In this document: positions 1-8,782 of the stretch, piece after piece
Layout of the letters: each line of letters opens with the position of its first letter
Numbering within the stretch: the first letter of the stretch is position 1
Source: Paracoccaceae bacterium
Lineage (GTDB): Bacteria > Pseudomonadota > Alphaproteobacteria > Rhodobacterales > Rhodobacteraceae
Assembly: GCA_003605175.1 (NCBI GenBank)
Contig: QWDA01000002.1
Coordinates: forward strand, 489,643 to 553,642
DNA length: 64,000 nucleotides
Reading direction: 5' to 3'
Translations under genes and position numbers: made by a program
Notes under the pieces: model-generated
The model's input: the letters and a program-made list of their open reading frames with translations, nothing else
What the model was told of the DNA's origin: nothing
Databases searched by the model: none

Positions 1-3
1 CTC

Positions 4-399
4 GTGGCTTCGGCGCTTGCCAAGATCCTCGTGGTCCTTCTGGCCGGGTTCACGCTCGGCGGCCCCTGGCGGCGCGAGGCGGCCCTCCTCCTCGCCCATG
101 TGCTGTTCTGGTCGAGCTATCTCGTGATGTTGAATTCGGGGGCCGGCACCGGGTTCTGGCGCGATCTCGCGGTGATCGGTGCACTTCTTCTCGCCACGCC
201 CGCGCCTGCGCTGCGCCCCGAGGCGCCGCGGCCGGGCGTTGTCGGCCGGGTCGAACATGTGTCTACGCGTCGCGGCCGCCCCGCGCTTCGCCGCCGGCCC
301 GCCCCGGAGCCCGCCGTGCCGCCCCTGCTCTGGCAGTCCAGGCGGAGCCGGCTGATCCTCGTCGAGCCGCTGACCGAGAGCGCCCGCGCGGCCTCCTGA
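4..399 (+). CDS. hypothetical membrane-anchored protein (possibly 5' partial)
   Basis: I do not recognise this 131-residue protein. The frame is open to the window edge, so the GTG used here as start may be internal and the gene may begin outside the window. The first 70 residues hold two or three hydrophobic stretches (for example residues 5-20 and 28-43), then a proline- and arginine-rich tail without obvious domain structure. It ends 55 bp before the next gene on the same strand and could be cotranscribed with it. The real reading frame is supported mainly by its hydrophobic segments and by the absence of a better alternative. Confidence 0.45.
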   Translation: MASALAKILVVLLAGFTLGGPWRREAALLLAHVLFWSSYLVMLNSGAGTGFWRDLAVIGALLLATPAPALRPEAPRPGVVGRVEHVSTRRGRPALRRRPAPEPAVPPLLWQSRRSRLILVEPLTESARAAS

Positions 400-454
400 C
401 CCTTCCGGCGGCCCGGCGGAACCCCTATACTCGCCGGACGGAACCGGGGCTTGA

Positions 455-1441
455 ATGAGCAGTCGCTTCAACATCATGGTGGTCGGTCAGCGCGGCCGGG
501 TCGGCTACGAGGCGCTCCTCTTCGCCGCGAGCCTGCGCGAGATGGACCCGGGTTTCGCGGGCCGGCTGATCGTGGCCGAACCGCAACCGGGGCCGCTCTG
601 GTCCAATGATCCGAGGATCGGCGATCCCGAGCTCTATGCCGCGCTGGAGGCGCTCGGGGCCGAGGTGGTCCCGTTCGAAAGCCGGGTCTTCGGCGAGAGC
701 TACCCCAATGCGAACAAGGCCGAGGGGCTGGCGGCGCTGCCTGCGGGCGAGCCGTTTCTGTTCTTCGACAGCGACACGCTTGTGACGGGGCCGCTGAGCG
801 AGATCGACTTCGATTTCTCCCGCCCGGCGGCGTCGATGAAGCGCGAGGCGACCTGGCCCGAGATCGAGCTCTACGGGCCTGGCTACGGCGCGACCTGGGG
901 CGCGCTCTACGAGATGTTCGGGCTCGATTTCGAAAGCTCGCTCGATCTGACGCAGCCTGACGAATACTGGGAGCGCTATCTCTATTTCAACGCGGGCTGG
1001 TTCTTTGGCGCCGATCCCGCCGTGTTCGGCGCGCGCTTCACCGAGGTCATGCGCCGGATCCGCGACAACCCGCCCGAGGCGCTGGTCTGTCAGGCGCTCT
1101 ATCCCTGGCTCGACCAGATCGCGTTGCCGCTCGTGATCCACGGTTTCGGCGGCGGGCGGCCGGGGCCGGAACTGGCCGGGCTCGACGGCGCGGCGACCTG
1201 CCACTGGCGGGTGATGCCGCTCCTCTACGCGCGCGAGAGCGACCGCGTGGTCGAGGTTCTGGAAAAGGTCGCGGCGCCGAACCGGGTGAAGAAGGTCCTG
1301 AAGCGGCACGAGCCCTTCAAGCTGATGATCTATCACGGCCGCGGCGCCAAGGTGCGGGCGCTGTTCGACCGCGACGCCCTGCCCCGCCGCGAACAGGCGA
1401 TCCGCAACCGGATCAAGGCGAAGGGGTTCTGGGTGCGGTGA
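455..1441 (+). CDS. hypothetical protein, glycosyltransferase-like
   Basis: A 328-residue soluble protein. The N-terminus has an alternating hydrophobic strand (FNIMVVGQ) and the segment FLFFDSDTLV at residues 101-110 contains a DSD triad. This matches the DxD nucleotide-sugar/metal site of GT-A fold glycosyltransferases in position (about residue 105) and in context (hydrophobic strand just before it). The remainder is rich in aromatic residues, as is common in sugar-handling enzymes. The fold assignment is inference from this motif alone; donor and acceptor are unknown. The gene is followed by a 183-bp gap and then a convergent gene. Confidence 0.7.
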   Translation: MSSRFNIMVVGQRGRVGYEALLFAASLREMDPGFAGRLIVAEPQPGPLWSNDPRIGDPELYAALEALGAEVVPFESRVFGESYPNANKAEGLAALPAGEPFLFFDSDTLVTGPLSEIDFDFSRPAASMKREATWPEIELYGPGYGATWGALYEMFGLDFESSLDLTQPDEYWERYLYFNAGWFFGADPAVFGARFTEVMRRIRDNPPEALVCQALYPWLDQIALPLVIHGFGGGRPGPELAGLDGAATCHWRVMPLLYARESDRVVEVLEKVAAPNRVKKVLKRHEPFKLMIYHGRGAKVRALFDRDALPRREQAIRNRIKAKGFWVR

Positions 1442-1624
1442 CCATGTGACAGGGGCCGCGGCCGACCCTGGGACGGCGCCTTCGGACCGCCTGTGCTCGG
1501 CGGCTCATCTTGAAAGCATCGACCGACGGCTGAGCGGGTTCCGACTTCGCCTTGCGCCCTCCCATCGGGAGCGATGGCCTGGGCTGGTCGCCCGGGCCGG
1601 AAATCGATCAGACGGGCTCTTGCC

Positions 1625-2572
1625 TCAGCCGCAGGTGCCCGCCACCGTCGCGGTATCCTCGTCCGTGGCCGTCACGTAGACCCGGCAGGCGGTGCCGTCG
1701 GATGCCGTGGCGTCGACGCGCCCGCCCGGATCGACATCGATCACCTCGACGCCGTTCACCGCGATGCGGGCGGCGCCGGAGGGGGTGACGGAGGAGAGGA
1801 AGACCGAGAGCTGGCCCTCGGCGAGCGGCACGGAATGGCCGGGTTTCAGGACCTGGGTCGGCAGGTCGGCCACCTCTTCGCTGTCGCAGCTGCCGGAGAG
1901 CGTGGCATGGCCACGGTCGATGGCGTCGAGCGAGACGGTGCAGCCGCCGGTCCCGGTCTGGATCGACGCGGTGTCGCCCACGGCCACTTCGTGCATCGTG
2001 CCGTTGAGCGAAAGCCGGGCAGTGCCGGCGGCATCGTCGACGCGGGAGACGAAGACCCGGAAGGCGCCGTCGGAGAAGATCGCGGTGTCGCCGGCGGCAT
2101 AGCCATCGGGGGCCGGGAGGTCGGCGGCCGGCGCGGGAGCCGCCGCCTGTTCGGGCGCGGCTTCGCTGGCCGGCGCCACAGTGGGTACCGGCGCCTGCAC
2201 GGCGTCCTTCAGGGCCGCGCCAAGCGCGGCGATGTCGGATTTCAACCCCTTGGCCTGTTCCTCCGCCGCACCGACGCTGTCGCCCAGCGTCGTTTCGAGC
2301 GCGGCCAATTTGTCCTCGAACGCCTTCAGCGCCGCATCGCGCGACGCGGTGTCGCTCACCGCGGCCTCGAGTGCCGCGATCCGCTCGCCAAGCGCGGTCA
2401 TCGCGCCGGTGCGCTCGGCCTCGGCGGCCTTCGCCGCCTCATGCGCGGCGCCGGTCGCATCGGCCACAGCCGCGCGCACGCGGGTCTCGCTGATCCCGCC
2501 GCCGATCAGCACCCCGGCGATCAACCCGATGGCGAGGCCGCCGATACCGTAAAGGATATTGTTCGCGGACAT
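1625..2572 (-). CDS. membrane-anchored coiled-coil protein with a tandem two-cysteine domain
   Basis: A 315-residue protein of unknown function. Residues 6-26 form one glycine-rich transmembrane helix. Residues 30-125 are alanine-rich with heptad character (coiled coil), followed by a proline/alanine linker to about 158. The C-terminus is a duplication: residues 161-229 and 245-314 share the pattern GxxxxFxxGxFxVFxSxV...GxARxxxNG...ATxxGxC. Each copy carries two cysteines exactly 18 residues apart (C211/C229 and C296/C314), suggesting one disulfide per copy outside the cytoplasm. The start was placed at the ATG with a GGAGG sequence just upstream; the frame is open 25 codons further but without a better start. 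Confidence 0.75.
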   Translation of the reverse strand: MSANNILYGIGGLAIGLIAGVLIGGGISETRVRAAVADATGAAHEAAKAAEAERTGAMTALGERIAALEAAVSDTASRDAALKAFEDKLAALETTLGDSVGAAEEQAKGLKSDIAALGAALKDAVQAPVPTVAPASEAAPEQAAAPAPAADLPAPDGYAAGDTAIFSDGAFRVFVSRVDDAAGTARLSLNGTMHEVAVGDTASIQTGTGGCTVSLDAIDRGHATLSGSCDSEEVADLPTQVLKPGHSVPLAEGQLSVFLSSVTPSGAARIAVNGVEVIDVDPGGRVDATASDGTACRVYVTATDEDTATVAGTCG

Positions 2573-2656
2573 GACCTTACCTCCGTTGTCGATCCGGACC
2601 TGCGCCGGCCCCGGACCAACCCTAGGTCCCGCCGGACCGGCCCGCAAGCACTGCCG

Positions 2657-3373
2657 TCAGAGCGGGTAGCGGCGCGGGGCGAGGCCGGACTGGAACCAGG
2701 TGAGGAAGCTCACCATCGAGAAGACCGGGAGGCCCGCCGCGGCGCGGATATCGGCGGCATAGGGCGTCATGTTGGTGCATTCGAGCACGATGGCGCCAAG
2801 ATCGGGATGCGTGGCCCGGAGCGCCAGGGCGGCTTCGATATTGTCGGCGCGGGCGGCGTCGATATCGAGTTCAGGTTCGTCGCCGAGGATCGCGCGGGTG
2901 AATTCGCGCCCGCCCTCGGTGCTGCCGATCGGGGTTTCCTCGGGCACGCCCGCGGCGACGAGATGGGCCGGGGTGAGCGTCGAGGCGGAAATCGTCAGGA
3001 TGCCGGCGCGGCGGCCGGGCGGAAGGAGCCGGTTCACCATGGCCACCTGCATCAGCGAGGAGGCGGCGACGGGCACGCCCGCGGCCGCGGCCAGTTCGGA
3101 CTGGAACAGCGAGAGAAAGCCGCAATTCGTGGCGATCCCGTCGACCCCGTCGCGGACGAGGTCGCGCGCGGCATCGAGGAAATCGGGCAGGAGCCCCTCC
3201 GCCCCCTTGCGCACTACCCGGTCGGGCGAGGCGCCGCGGACGATGCGGTAATGCACCGGGAAATCCCAGCTTCCGGCGTGCCCCATATCGCCCGGGATGC
3301 GCGGAAACCGGGCTTCGAGCATCAGGATGCCCAGGGATGCGCCGTAGATCGCCTTGCCGCCCGTGACCTTCAT
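2657..3373 (-). CDS. aspartate/glutamate/hydantoin racemase family protein
   Basis: A 238-residue cytoplasmic enzyme of the Asp/Glu/hydantoin racemase superfamily, which also contains maleate isomerases and arylmalonate decarboxylases. The two catalytic-type cysteines are present: C84 in ATNCGFLSLF and C199 in IVLECTNMTPY, in the usual positions for the family (one per pseudo-symmetric half). The substrate cannot be deduced. The start was set at the ATG preceded by GGAG six bases upstream. The gene is divergent from the ThDP enzyme, with 82 bp between start codons, and lies beside a D-amino-acid-oxidase-like gene and a TRAP transporter, so a role in handling a chiral acid is likely. Confidence 0.8.
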   Translation of the reverse strand: MKVTGGKAIYGASLGILMLEARFPRIPGDMGHAGSWDFPVHYRIVRGASPDRVVRKGAEGLLPDFLDAARDLVRDGVDGIATNCGFLSLFQSELAAAAGVPVAASSLMQVAMVNRLLPPGRRAGILTISASTLTPAHLVAAGVPEETPIGSTEGGREFTRAILGDEPELDIDAARADNIEAALALRATHPDLGAIVLECTNMTPYAADIRAAAGLPVFSMVSFLTWFQSGLAPRRYPL

Positions 3374-3455
3374 CGCCGTCTCCGCCATTCCACGGCGCAT
3401 CATTGACGCCGCCCGGGCGCTTTTCCAAGATGCGTCGCACACGAACGGGGGCCCC

Positions 3456-5150
3456 ATGCGAGACGCGAACCACCTGACCGGCGCCGAGGCGGCGGTGAAG
3501 ATGCTGGACGCCTACGGGGTCAGGCACATGTTCGGGCTCTGCGGCGATACCACGCTGCCGTTTTATGACGCGCTCTGTCGGCTCGATCACGGGATCACCC
3601 ATATCCTGACCCGCGACGAGCGGCACGCGGGTTACATGGCCGACGGCTATGCCCGCGTGACCGGACGGCCCGGCATCTGCGAAGGGCCCTCGGGCGGCGG
3701 AGCGACCTATATCCTGCCGGGCGTGGTAGAGGCGAACGAGAGCTCGGTGCCGGTGCTGGCGATCACCACCGATGTGGCGACCACCTCGGCGGGGCGCTAT
3801 CCGCTGACCGAGCTCGACCAGGAGGCGCTGTTCCGGCCTCTGACCAAGTGGAACGCGGTTCTGAGCGACGCGGCAAGGCTGCCCGCGGCGATGCGGCAGG
3901 CGTTCCGGGCGATGACAACCGGGCGGCCCGGCGCGGTGCATCTGGCGTTTCCGTTCGACGTGCAGAAGGCGGAAGTGCCGGAGGCGGAGATCTGGGCCAA
4001 TCCGCGGCACCGTTCCTTCCCCGCGAGCCGCGCCGCACCTGACCCGGCGGACATCCGCGCCGCCGCCGACCTTCTGGGCGAGGCCCGCGCGGCCGTGGCG
4101 ATCTGTGGCGGCGGCCCGGTGATCGCGGGGGCCTTCGACAGCCTCGAACGGCTGGCCAAGGCCCTCGACCTGCCCGTCGCCACGACCGTTTCGGGCCAGG
4201 GGGCCATCGCCGAGACGGACCCCCGCGCCGTCGGCGTCGTCGGCTCGAACGGCGGCGTGCCCTCGACCCGCGCCGTCGTTGACGAGGCCGACCTGATCCT
4301 CTTCATCGGCTGCCGCGCGGGCTCGGTCACGACCGAGCGCTGGCGGGTTCCGAAGCCCGGCATCCGGGTCATCCACATCGACAGCGACCCGATGGTGATC
4401 GGCGCGAACTACCCGACCGACGTCGCCATCGTCGCCGATGCGCGGCTGGCCCTGGAGGCGCTCGTCGCCGAGGTCGAGGCGCGCCGGGCGATGCCGCGCC
4501 AGGACGGCCATCGCCGCGCTGCCGCAGCATGGGCGGCGAAGCATGACGCCTTCGCCCCCCTCGCTGCGAGCGCAGAAAGCCCGATCCGGCCAGAGGCGGT
4601 GATCGCGGCCTTGCAGGACGTGTTGAGCGACGACGCGGTGATCGTCGCCGATCCGGGCACGCCCTGCCCCTATGTCTCGGCCCATTACCGCTGGCCAATG
4701 CCGGGGCGGCATTTCATCACCAACCGGGCGCACGGTGCGCTCGGCTACGCGCTGGCGGCGGCGATGGGCGCAAAGATCGGGCGGCCGGAAGCGCCGGTGG
4801 TGGCGTTGATGGGGGATGGCTCGTTCGGCTTCGCCTGCGGGGAGCTCGAGACGCTGGTGCGGCACAAGGTGGCGGTGACCTCGCTCGTCTTCTCGAACGC
4901 GACGTTCGGTTGGATCAAGGCGGGGCAGAATGCGGGCTTCGGGCAGCGGTTCTACAACGTCGATTTCGGGCGGACCGACCATGCCGCTGTGGCCCGCGCC
5001 TTCGGCGTGAAGGCCTGGACGGTGGAGGACCCGGCCGCGCTGCGCCCGGTCCTGCGCGAGGCGCTCGCCCATGACGGGCCGACGCTGATCGACGTGATCG
5101 CCCAGCCCTTGCACGAGGCGGCGGCGCCGGTGTCGGAGTGGGTCGCATGA
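3456..5150 (+). CDS. thiamine-diphosphate-dependent enzyme (acetolactate synthase-like)
   Basis: A 564-residue member of the AHAS/benzoylformate decarboxylase superfamily with the standard three domains: N-terminal PYR domain, central nucleotide-binding-like domain (about 190-330) and C-terminal PP domain. The activating glutamate is E55 (RDERHAGYMADGYAR). The ThDP/Mg motif starts with GDGSFGF at residue 453 and closes with N481. The family covers acetolactate synthase, decarboxylases of 2-keto acids and related carboligases. Substrate specificity is not visible, and lack of an adjacent small subunit argues against biosynthetic AHAS. Its stop overlaps the next ATG by 4 bp, so it is translationally coupled to the FAD oxidase. 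Confidence 0.85.
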   Translation: MRDANHLTGAEAAVKMLDAYGVRHMFGLCGDTTLPFYDALCRLDHGITHILTRDERHAGYMADGYARVTGRPGICEGPSGGGATYILPGVVEANESSVPVLAITTDVATTSAGRYPLTELDQEALFRPLTKWNAVLSDAARLPAAMRQAFRAMTTGRPGAVHLAFPFDVQKAEVPEAEIWANPRHRSFPASRAAPDPADIRAAADLLGEARAAVAICGGGPVIAGAFDSLERLAKALDLPVATTVSGQGAIAETDPRAVGVVGSNGGVPSTRAVVDEADLILFIGCRAGSVTTERWRVPKPGIRVIHIDSDPMVIGANYPTDVAIVADARLALEALVAEVEARRAMPRQDGHRRAAAAWAAKHDAFAPLAASAESPIRPEAVIAALQDVLSDDAVIVADPGTPCPYVSAHYRWPMPGRHFITNRAHGALGYALAAAMGAKIGRPEAPVVALMGDGSFGFACGELETLVRHKVAVTSLVFSNATFGWIKAGQNAGFGQRFYNVDFGRTDHAAVARAFGVKAWTVEDPAALRPVLREALAHDGPTLIDVIAQPLHEAAAPVSEWVA

Positions 5151-6394
5151 GCCGGGTCGTCGTGATCGGCGCGGGGATCGTGGGCGTCTCGACCGCGCTG
5201 TGGCTGCAGCGCGACGGGCACGAGGTGGTGCTGGTCGACCGGAAGGGCCCGGCGGAGGGGACGAGCTACGGCAATGGCGGCGTGCTGGCATCGTGCTCGG
5301 TGGTGCCGGTGACGGTGCCGGGTCTGCTCCGGAAGGCACCGGGGATGCTGTTCGACAAGGATGGCCCGCTATTCCTGAAATGGGGCTACCTGCCGAAGCT
5401 CCTGCCCTGGCTCGTGCGCTACCTGTCGCATGGCAGCGCGGAGGCGGTACGGCGCCGGGCGGCGGCGCTCGCGCCGATCATCGGCGACAGCCTGGCCGAC
5501 CATATGGCGCTGGCGGGCGGCACCCCGGCGGAACGCTATGTGGTGCCTGCCGACTACCTGTTCCTCTACCGCGACCGGGCGCATTACGAGGGCGACGCGT
5601 TCGGCTTCGGCATCCGCGATGCGCTGGGGTTCAAATGGGACGTGCTGGAGGGCCAGGCGTTCCGCGACTACGACCCGGCCTGGGGCCCGGCGCTGACCTG
5701 CGCGGCACGGTTCGGCGGGCATGGCCGGATCTCGGACCCGGGCGCCTATGTGAAGGCGCTGGCTGCCCACGCGGAGGCCCAGGGCGCGCGGCTGGTGATT
5801 GCCGAGGTGACGGACATCGCGCGCGAGAACGGCCGGGTGACCGGTGTGCGCGCCGGCGGCGAAACGATCCCCTGCGACGCGGCGGTGCTCGCGACGGGCG
5901 TGTGGTCGGGCCCGCTCGCGAAATCGCTCGGGGTGAACGTGCCGCTCGAAACCGAGCGCGGCTATCACCTGGAGCTCTGGGAACCCTCGGTGATGCCGCG
6001 CGCGCCGGTGATGGTGGCGTCGGGAAAATTCGTCGCGACGCCGATGGAGGGCCGGCTCAGGCTCGCCGGGATCGTCGAGCTCGGCGGGCTCGACGCGCCG
6101 CCCTCGCGCGCGCCGCTCCGGCTCCTCGAACGGGGCATCCGCGCCGCAATCCCCGGGATCGAATGGAAGGATACGCGCGAATGGATGGGCCACCGCCCCT
6201 CGGTCGCCGACTCGATTCCGCTCATCGGGGCGGCACCGGCTGTCGCGGGCGCCTATCTGGGCTTCGGCCACGATCATGTGGGTCTGACGGGCGGCCCGAA
6301 GACCGGCCGGATTCTTGCGCAGATCATCTCCGGAAGGCATCCAAACCTTGACCTCGCACCCTATTCGCCCGCACGGTTTGCGAAACGGCAATGA
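5147..6394 (+). CDS. FAD-dependent amino acid oxidase/dehydrogenase (DadA-like, DAO family)
   Basis: A 415-residue flavoprotein of the DAO family. The N-terminus RVVVIGAGIVGVSTALWL is a Rossmann GxGxxG FAD site, followed by the acidic end of strand 2 (VVLVDRK). The C-terminal part has the typical family segment ending in GFGHDHVGLTGGPKTGRI, which binds the flavin. Members oxidise D-amino acids, glycine/sarcosine or related amines to keto or imino acids. The substrate here is unknown. The start ATG overlaps the stop of the ThDP gene (ATGA). Its likely keto-acid product could feed the coupled ThDP enzyme; that link is inference. Confidence 0.85.
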   Translation: MSRVVVIGAGIVGVSTALWLQRDGHEVVLVDRKGPAEGTSYGNGGVLASCSVVPVTVPGLLRKAPGMLFDKDGPLFLKWGYLPKLLPWLVRYLSHGSAEAVRRRAAALAPIIGDSLADHMALAGGTPAERYVVPADYLFLYRDRAHYEGDAFGFGIRDALGFKWDVLEGQAFRDYDPAWGPALTCAARFGGHGRISDPGAYVKALAAHAEAQGARLVIAEVTDIARENGRVTGVRAGGETIPCDAAVLATGVWSGPLAKSLGVNVPLETERGYHLELWEPSVMPRAPVMVASGKFVATPMEGRLRLAGIVELGGLDAPPSRAPLRLLERGIRAAIPGIEWKDTREWMGHRPSVADSIPLIGAAPAVAGAYLGFGHDHVGLTGGPKTGRILAQIISGRHPNLDLAPYSPARFAKRQ

Positions 6395-6437
6395 GAATGA
6401 TCGGCAACAGCCGGCGCTTGATCCAAAGGGAGACACA

Positions 6438-7409
6438 ATGAAGACGATGACACACCTGCTCGCCGCCACGGCGCTCGCCGCCTCCGCCTTGCCGGCGCTG
6501 GCCGAGACCTGGGACATGCCGCTGGCCTACCCTGCGACGAACTTCCATTCCGAGACCGCCGCGAGCTTCGCCGCCTGCGTCGGCGAGGCCACCGGCGGCG
6601 AAGTCGAGATCAAGACCCACCCCAACGGCTCGCTCTTCCCCGGTGCCGACATCAAGCGCGCGGTGCAGACCGGTCAGGCGCTGATCGGCGAGCGTCTTCT
6701 CTCGGCCCATGCCAACGAGAACGCGCTCTTCGGCTACGATTCGATCCCCTTCCTCGCTACCTCCTTCGACGACAGCGTGAAGCTCAACAAGGCGGCGCTG
6801 CCCGAGCTGGAGAAGCTCCTCGAAAGCCAGAACCTGCACTACCTCTATTCCGTGCCCTGGCCGCCGCAGGGTCTCTACACCAAGAAGGAGGTGAGCTCGG
6901 TCGCCGATCTCGAAGGCACCAAGTTCCGCGCCTACAACGCCGCCACCGCGCGGCTCGCGGAGCTCGCCAAGATGCAGCCGGTGCAGATCGAGGCCGCCGA
7001 GCTGAGCCAGGCGCTCGCAACCGGCGTCGCCGAGAGCTTCGTATCGTCGGGCTCCACCGGCTATGACGAGAAGGTCTGGGAGCACCTGACCAATTTCTAC
7101 CAGGTCGACGCCTGGCTGCCGCGCAACACGATCTTCGTCAATCTCGACGCCTGGAACGGGCTGACCGACGCGCAGCGCGCCGCGATCACCGGCTGCGCCG
7201 AAAGCGCCGAGGCGGAGGGCCTCGCCAAGTCGAAGGAACTGACCCAGTTCTATCTCGACGGGCTGAAGGAGGGCGGCATGAGCGTGGCGCCCCCGGGCGA
7301 CGAGCTGAAGGCCGGGCTCCAGGACATCGGCGCGACGATGACCGAGGAATGGCTGTCGAACGCGGGTGACGACGGCAAGTCGATCGTCGACTCGTTCAAG
7401 TCCAACTGA
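6438..7409 (+). CDS. dctP: TRAP transporter substrate-binding protein (DctP/TAXI-type DctP)
   Basis: A 323-residue periplasmic solute receptor of a tripartite ATP-independent periplasmic transporter. It has a Sec signal peptide ending ALPALA near residue 22. The DctP signature follows, with Glu/Arg-rich ligand lobe segments (LEGTKFRAYNAATARLAEL, about residues 157-175) typical for binding a carboxylate. The start ATG has AAAGGGAGA upstream. It lies 43 bp after the DadA-like gene in the same direction, so its ligand is probably the substrate of that pathway. Its membrane partners dctQM are not adjacent but follow 1.4 kb downstream after two other genes. Confidence 0.9.
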   Translation: MKTMTHLLAATALAASALPALAETWDMPLAYPATNFHSETAASFAACVGEATGGEVEIKTHPNGSLFPGADIKRAVQTGQALIGERLLSAHANENALFGYDSIPFLATSFDDSVKLNKAALPELEKLLESQNLHYLYSVPWPPQGLYTKKEVSSVADLEGTKFRAYNAATARLAELAKMQPVQIEAAELSQALATGVAESFVSSGSTGYDEKVWEHLTNFYQVDAWLPRNTIFVNLDAWNGLTDAQRAAITGCAESAEAEGLAKSKELTQFYLDGLKEGGMSVAPPGDELKAGLQDIGATMTEEWLSNAGDDGKSIVDSFKSN

Positions 7410-7426
7410 CGCAGATCGCGGGCGGC

Positions 7427-7936
7427 GTGTCAGCGCCGCCCGCCCTTTCCGATTTGGCCAAACCTCTTGGAACCATCGACCGCACCGCGCGCGATGCCGC
7501 CGCCCAATCGCTGCGCGGCCTGATTTCCGGCAAGCTCACGAACGACGATTTCGAGGACGGTCAGCCCATCTCGACCGATCCCGTGATCGAGGCCGTCTTT
7601 TCGTCAGCCTGGTGTTTCTACTCCGACATGCATCCTCACAAGCTCGCTGGCCGCTACACGCTTCACCCATCGCTGCGACGGGAGGCATTGCGGTGGCTCC
7701 TGTTCCTGGACGGCGACCTGCCGTACCTGTGGCCCGAGCGGCCGAATCCCGGATTGGCGGACCACCGTGACGTTCACAAACAAGTCTCGTTCTTCGGAGC
7801 GCGGGCCCGCGCACGCCGCTTCTTTTCGGCGGGCGATTACGCCGTCTGGCCATTCGTGAGCCGCTCCGACTACAAGCAGGCGCTCCGCCATCCGCGCCGG
7901 CTCGGCGGCAGGCGCCGTGTTCCCGTGTCGAGCTAG
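7427..7936 (+). CDS. hypothetical protein between dctP and a methyltransferase
   Basis: A 169-residue protein that I do not recognise. It starts with GTG 17 bp after dctP with only a weak ribosome binding site. The middle of the protein reads like a folded globular domain (FSSAWCFYSDMH, REALRWLLFLDGDLPYLW) and the C-terminus ends in a basic tail (RHPRRLGGRRRVP). Codon use is less strictly GC-ending than in the neighbours, with codons such as TTT, CCT and GGA, so it may be a later arrival in the TRAP operon. There are no membrane segments or signal peptide. Confidence 0.55.
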   Translation: MSAPPALSDLAKPLGTIDRTARDAAAQSLRGLISGKLTNDDFEDGQPISTDPVIEAVFSSAWCFYSDMHPHKLAGRYTLHPSLRREALRWLLFLDGDLPYLWPERPNPGLADHRDVHKQVSFFGARARARRFFSAGDYAVWPFVSRSDYKQALRHPRRLGGRRRVPVSS

Positions 7937-7975
7937 TCCGCCATGGCCCCACGCACCCCCGACCCGGAGCCTTCC

Positions 7976-8782
7976 ATGCAATTCACCGGCTTTCGCGACG
8001 ACGAGCGGAATGGCTGGAATGCCCGTGCGGACGTCTATGACGTGGCCACCGCGCAGGCGACCCTGCAGTCGATCCCGATGCTTCTGCACATGGCGCGGCT
8101 CTACCACGGGGCGCGCGTGCTGGATATGGGCTGCGGGCCGGGCTACCTGGCCGCGACGGCGGCGGCGCTGGGGGCCGAGGTGACGGGGATCGACTTCGCC
8201 GAGGCGATGGTCGCGCAGGCCCGGGCGCGGTTTCCGGGGCTCGATGTCCGCCAGGGCGATGCCGAGGCACTGGATATGGGCGACGCGAGCGTCGACATCG
8301 TCGCCAGCAATATCGTGCTGTTTCACCTCGCCGATCCCGCCCGGGCCATCGCCGAGGCGGCGCGCGTGCTGCGCCCCGGCGGGCGCTTCGCCTTCAGCCA
8401 GTGGGTGGGCCCCGAGAGCTCGGACCTCTACCGGGAAGTCGCCGCCGTGCTGGCCGAACATGCCGACGTGAGCCGCCTTTCCCCTGCCCCGGACGCCTAT
8501 GCGCTCTCGACCCCTGCTGCCGCCCGAGCGGCAATGAAGGAGGCCGGGTTCGAGCAGATCGAGACCAAGGCGGTGCGGAACGTGCTCCGTGCGCCCGTGG
8601 GCGATTTCTTCGCCTTCTTCATGAAGTTCGGCGTGCGGGTGCCGCGCATCGTCGAGGCGCAGGAGCCGGCGGTGCAGGACCGGATCCGCGACGCGATCAA
8701 CGCCCGCGTCGAACCCTGGCGCAGTGCTTCGGGCTTCGAGATCCCGATGCCGAGCCTCATCATCGCGGGAGCGAAGCCATGA
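7976..8782 (+). CDS. class I SAM-dependent methyltransferase
   Basis: A 268-residue methyltransferase with a Rossmann fold. Motif I is VLDMGCGPGYLAA (48-60), the acidic post-I residue is in VTGIDFAEAMV, and motif III-like RVLRPGGRFAFSQW follows. It belongs to the broad UbiE/arsenite/phospholipid-methyltransferase-like group; the acceptor is unknown. The start was moved to the ATG with GGAG six bases upstream rather than the more distant upstream ATG. The stop overlaps the start of dctQ by 4 bp (ATGA), which ties translation of the membrane subunits to this gene. Confidence 0.85.
   Translation: MQFTGFRDDERNGWNARADVYDVATAQATLQSIPMLLHMARLYHGARVLDMGCGPGYLAATAAALGAEVTGIDFAEAMVAQARARFPGLDVRQGDAEALDMGDASVDIVASNIVLFHLADPARAIAEAARVLRPGGRFAFSQWVGPESSDLYREVAAVLAEHADVSRLSPAPDAYALSTPAAARAAMKEAGFEQIETKAVRNVLRAPVGDFFAFFMKFGVRVPRIVEAQEPAVQDRIRDAINARVEPWRSASGFEIPMPSLIIAGAKP

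Noticed and set aside
2871..5339. An 822-codon frame antisense to the ThDP enzyme
   Set aside because: Arg/Pro-rich low-complexity translation, overlapping two well-supported genes.
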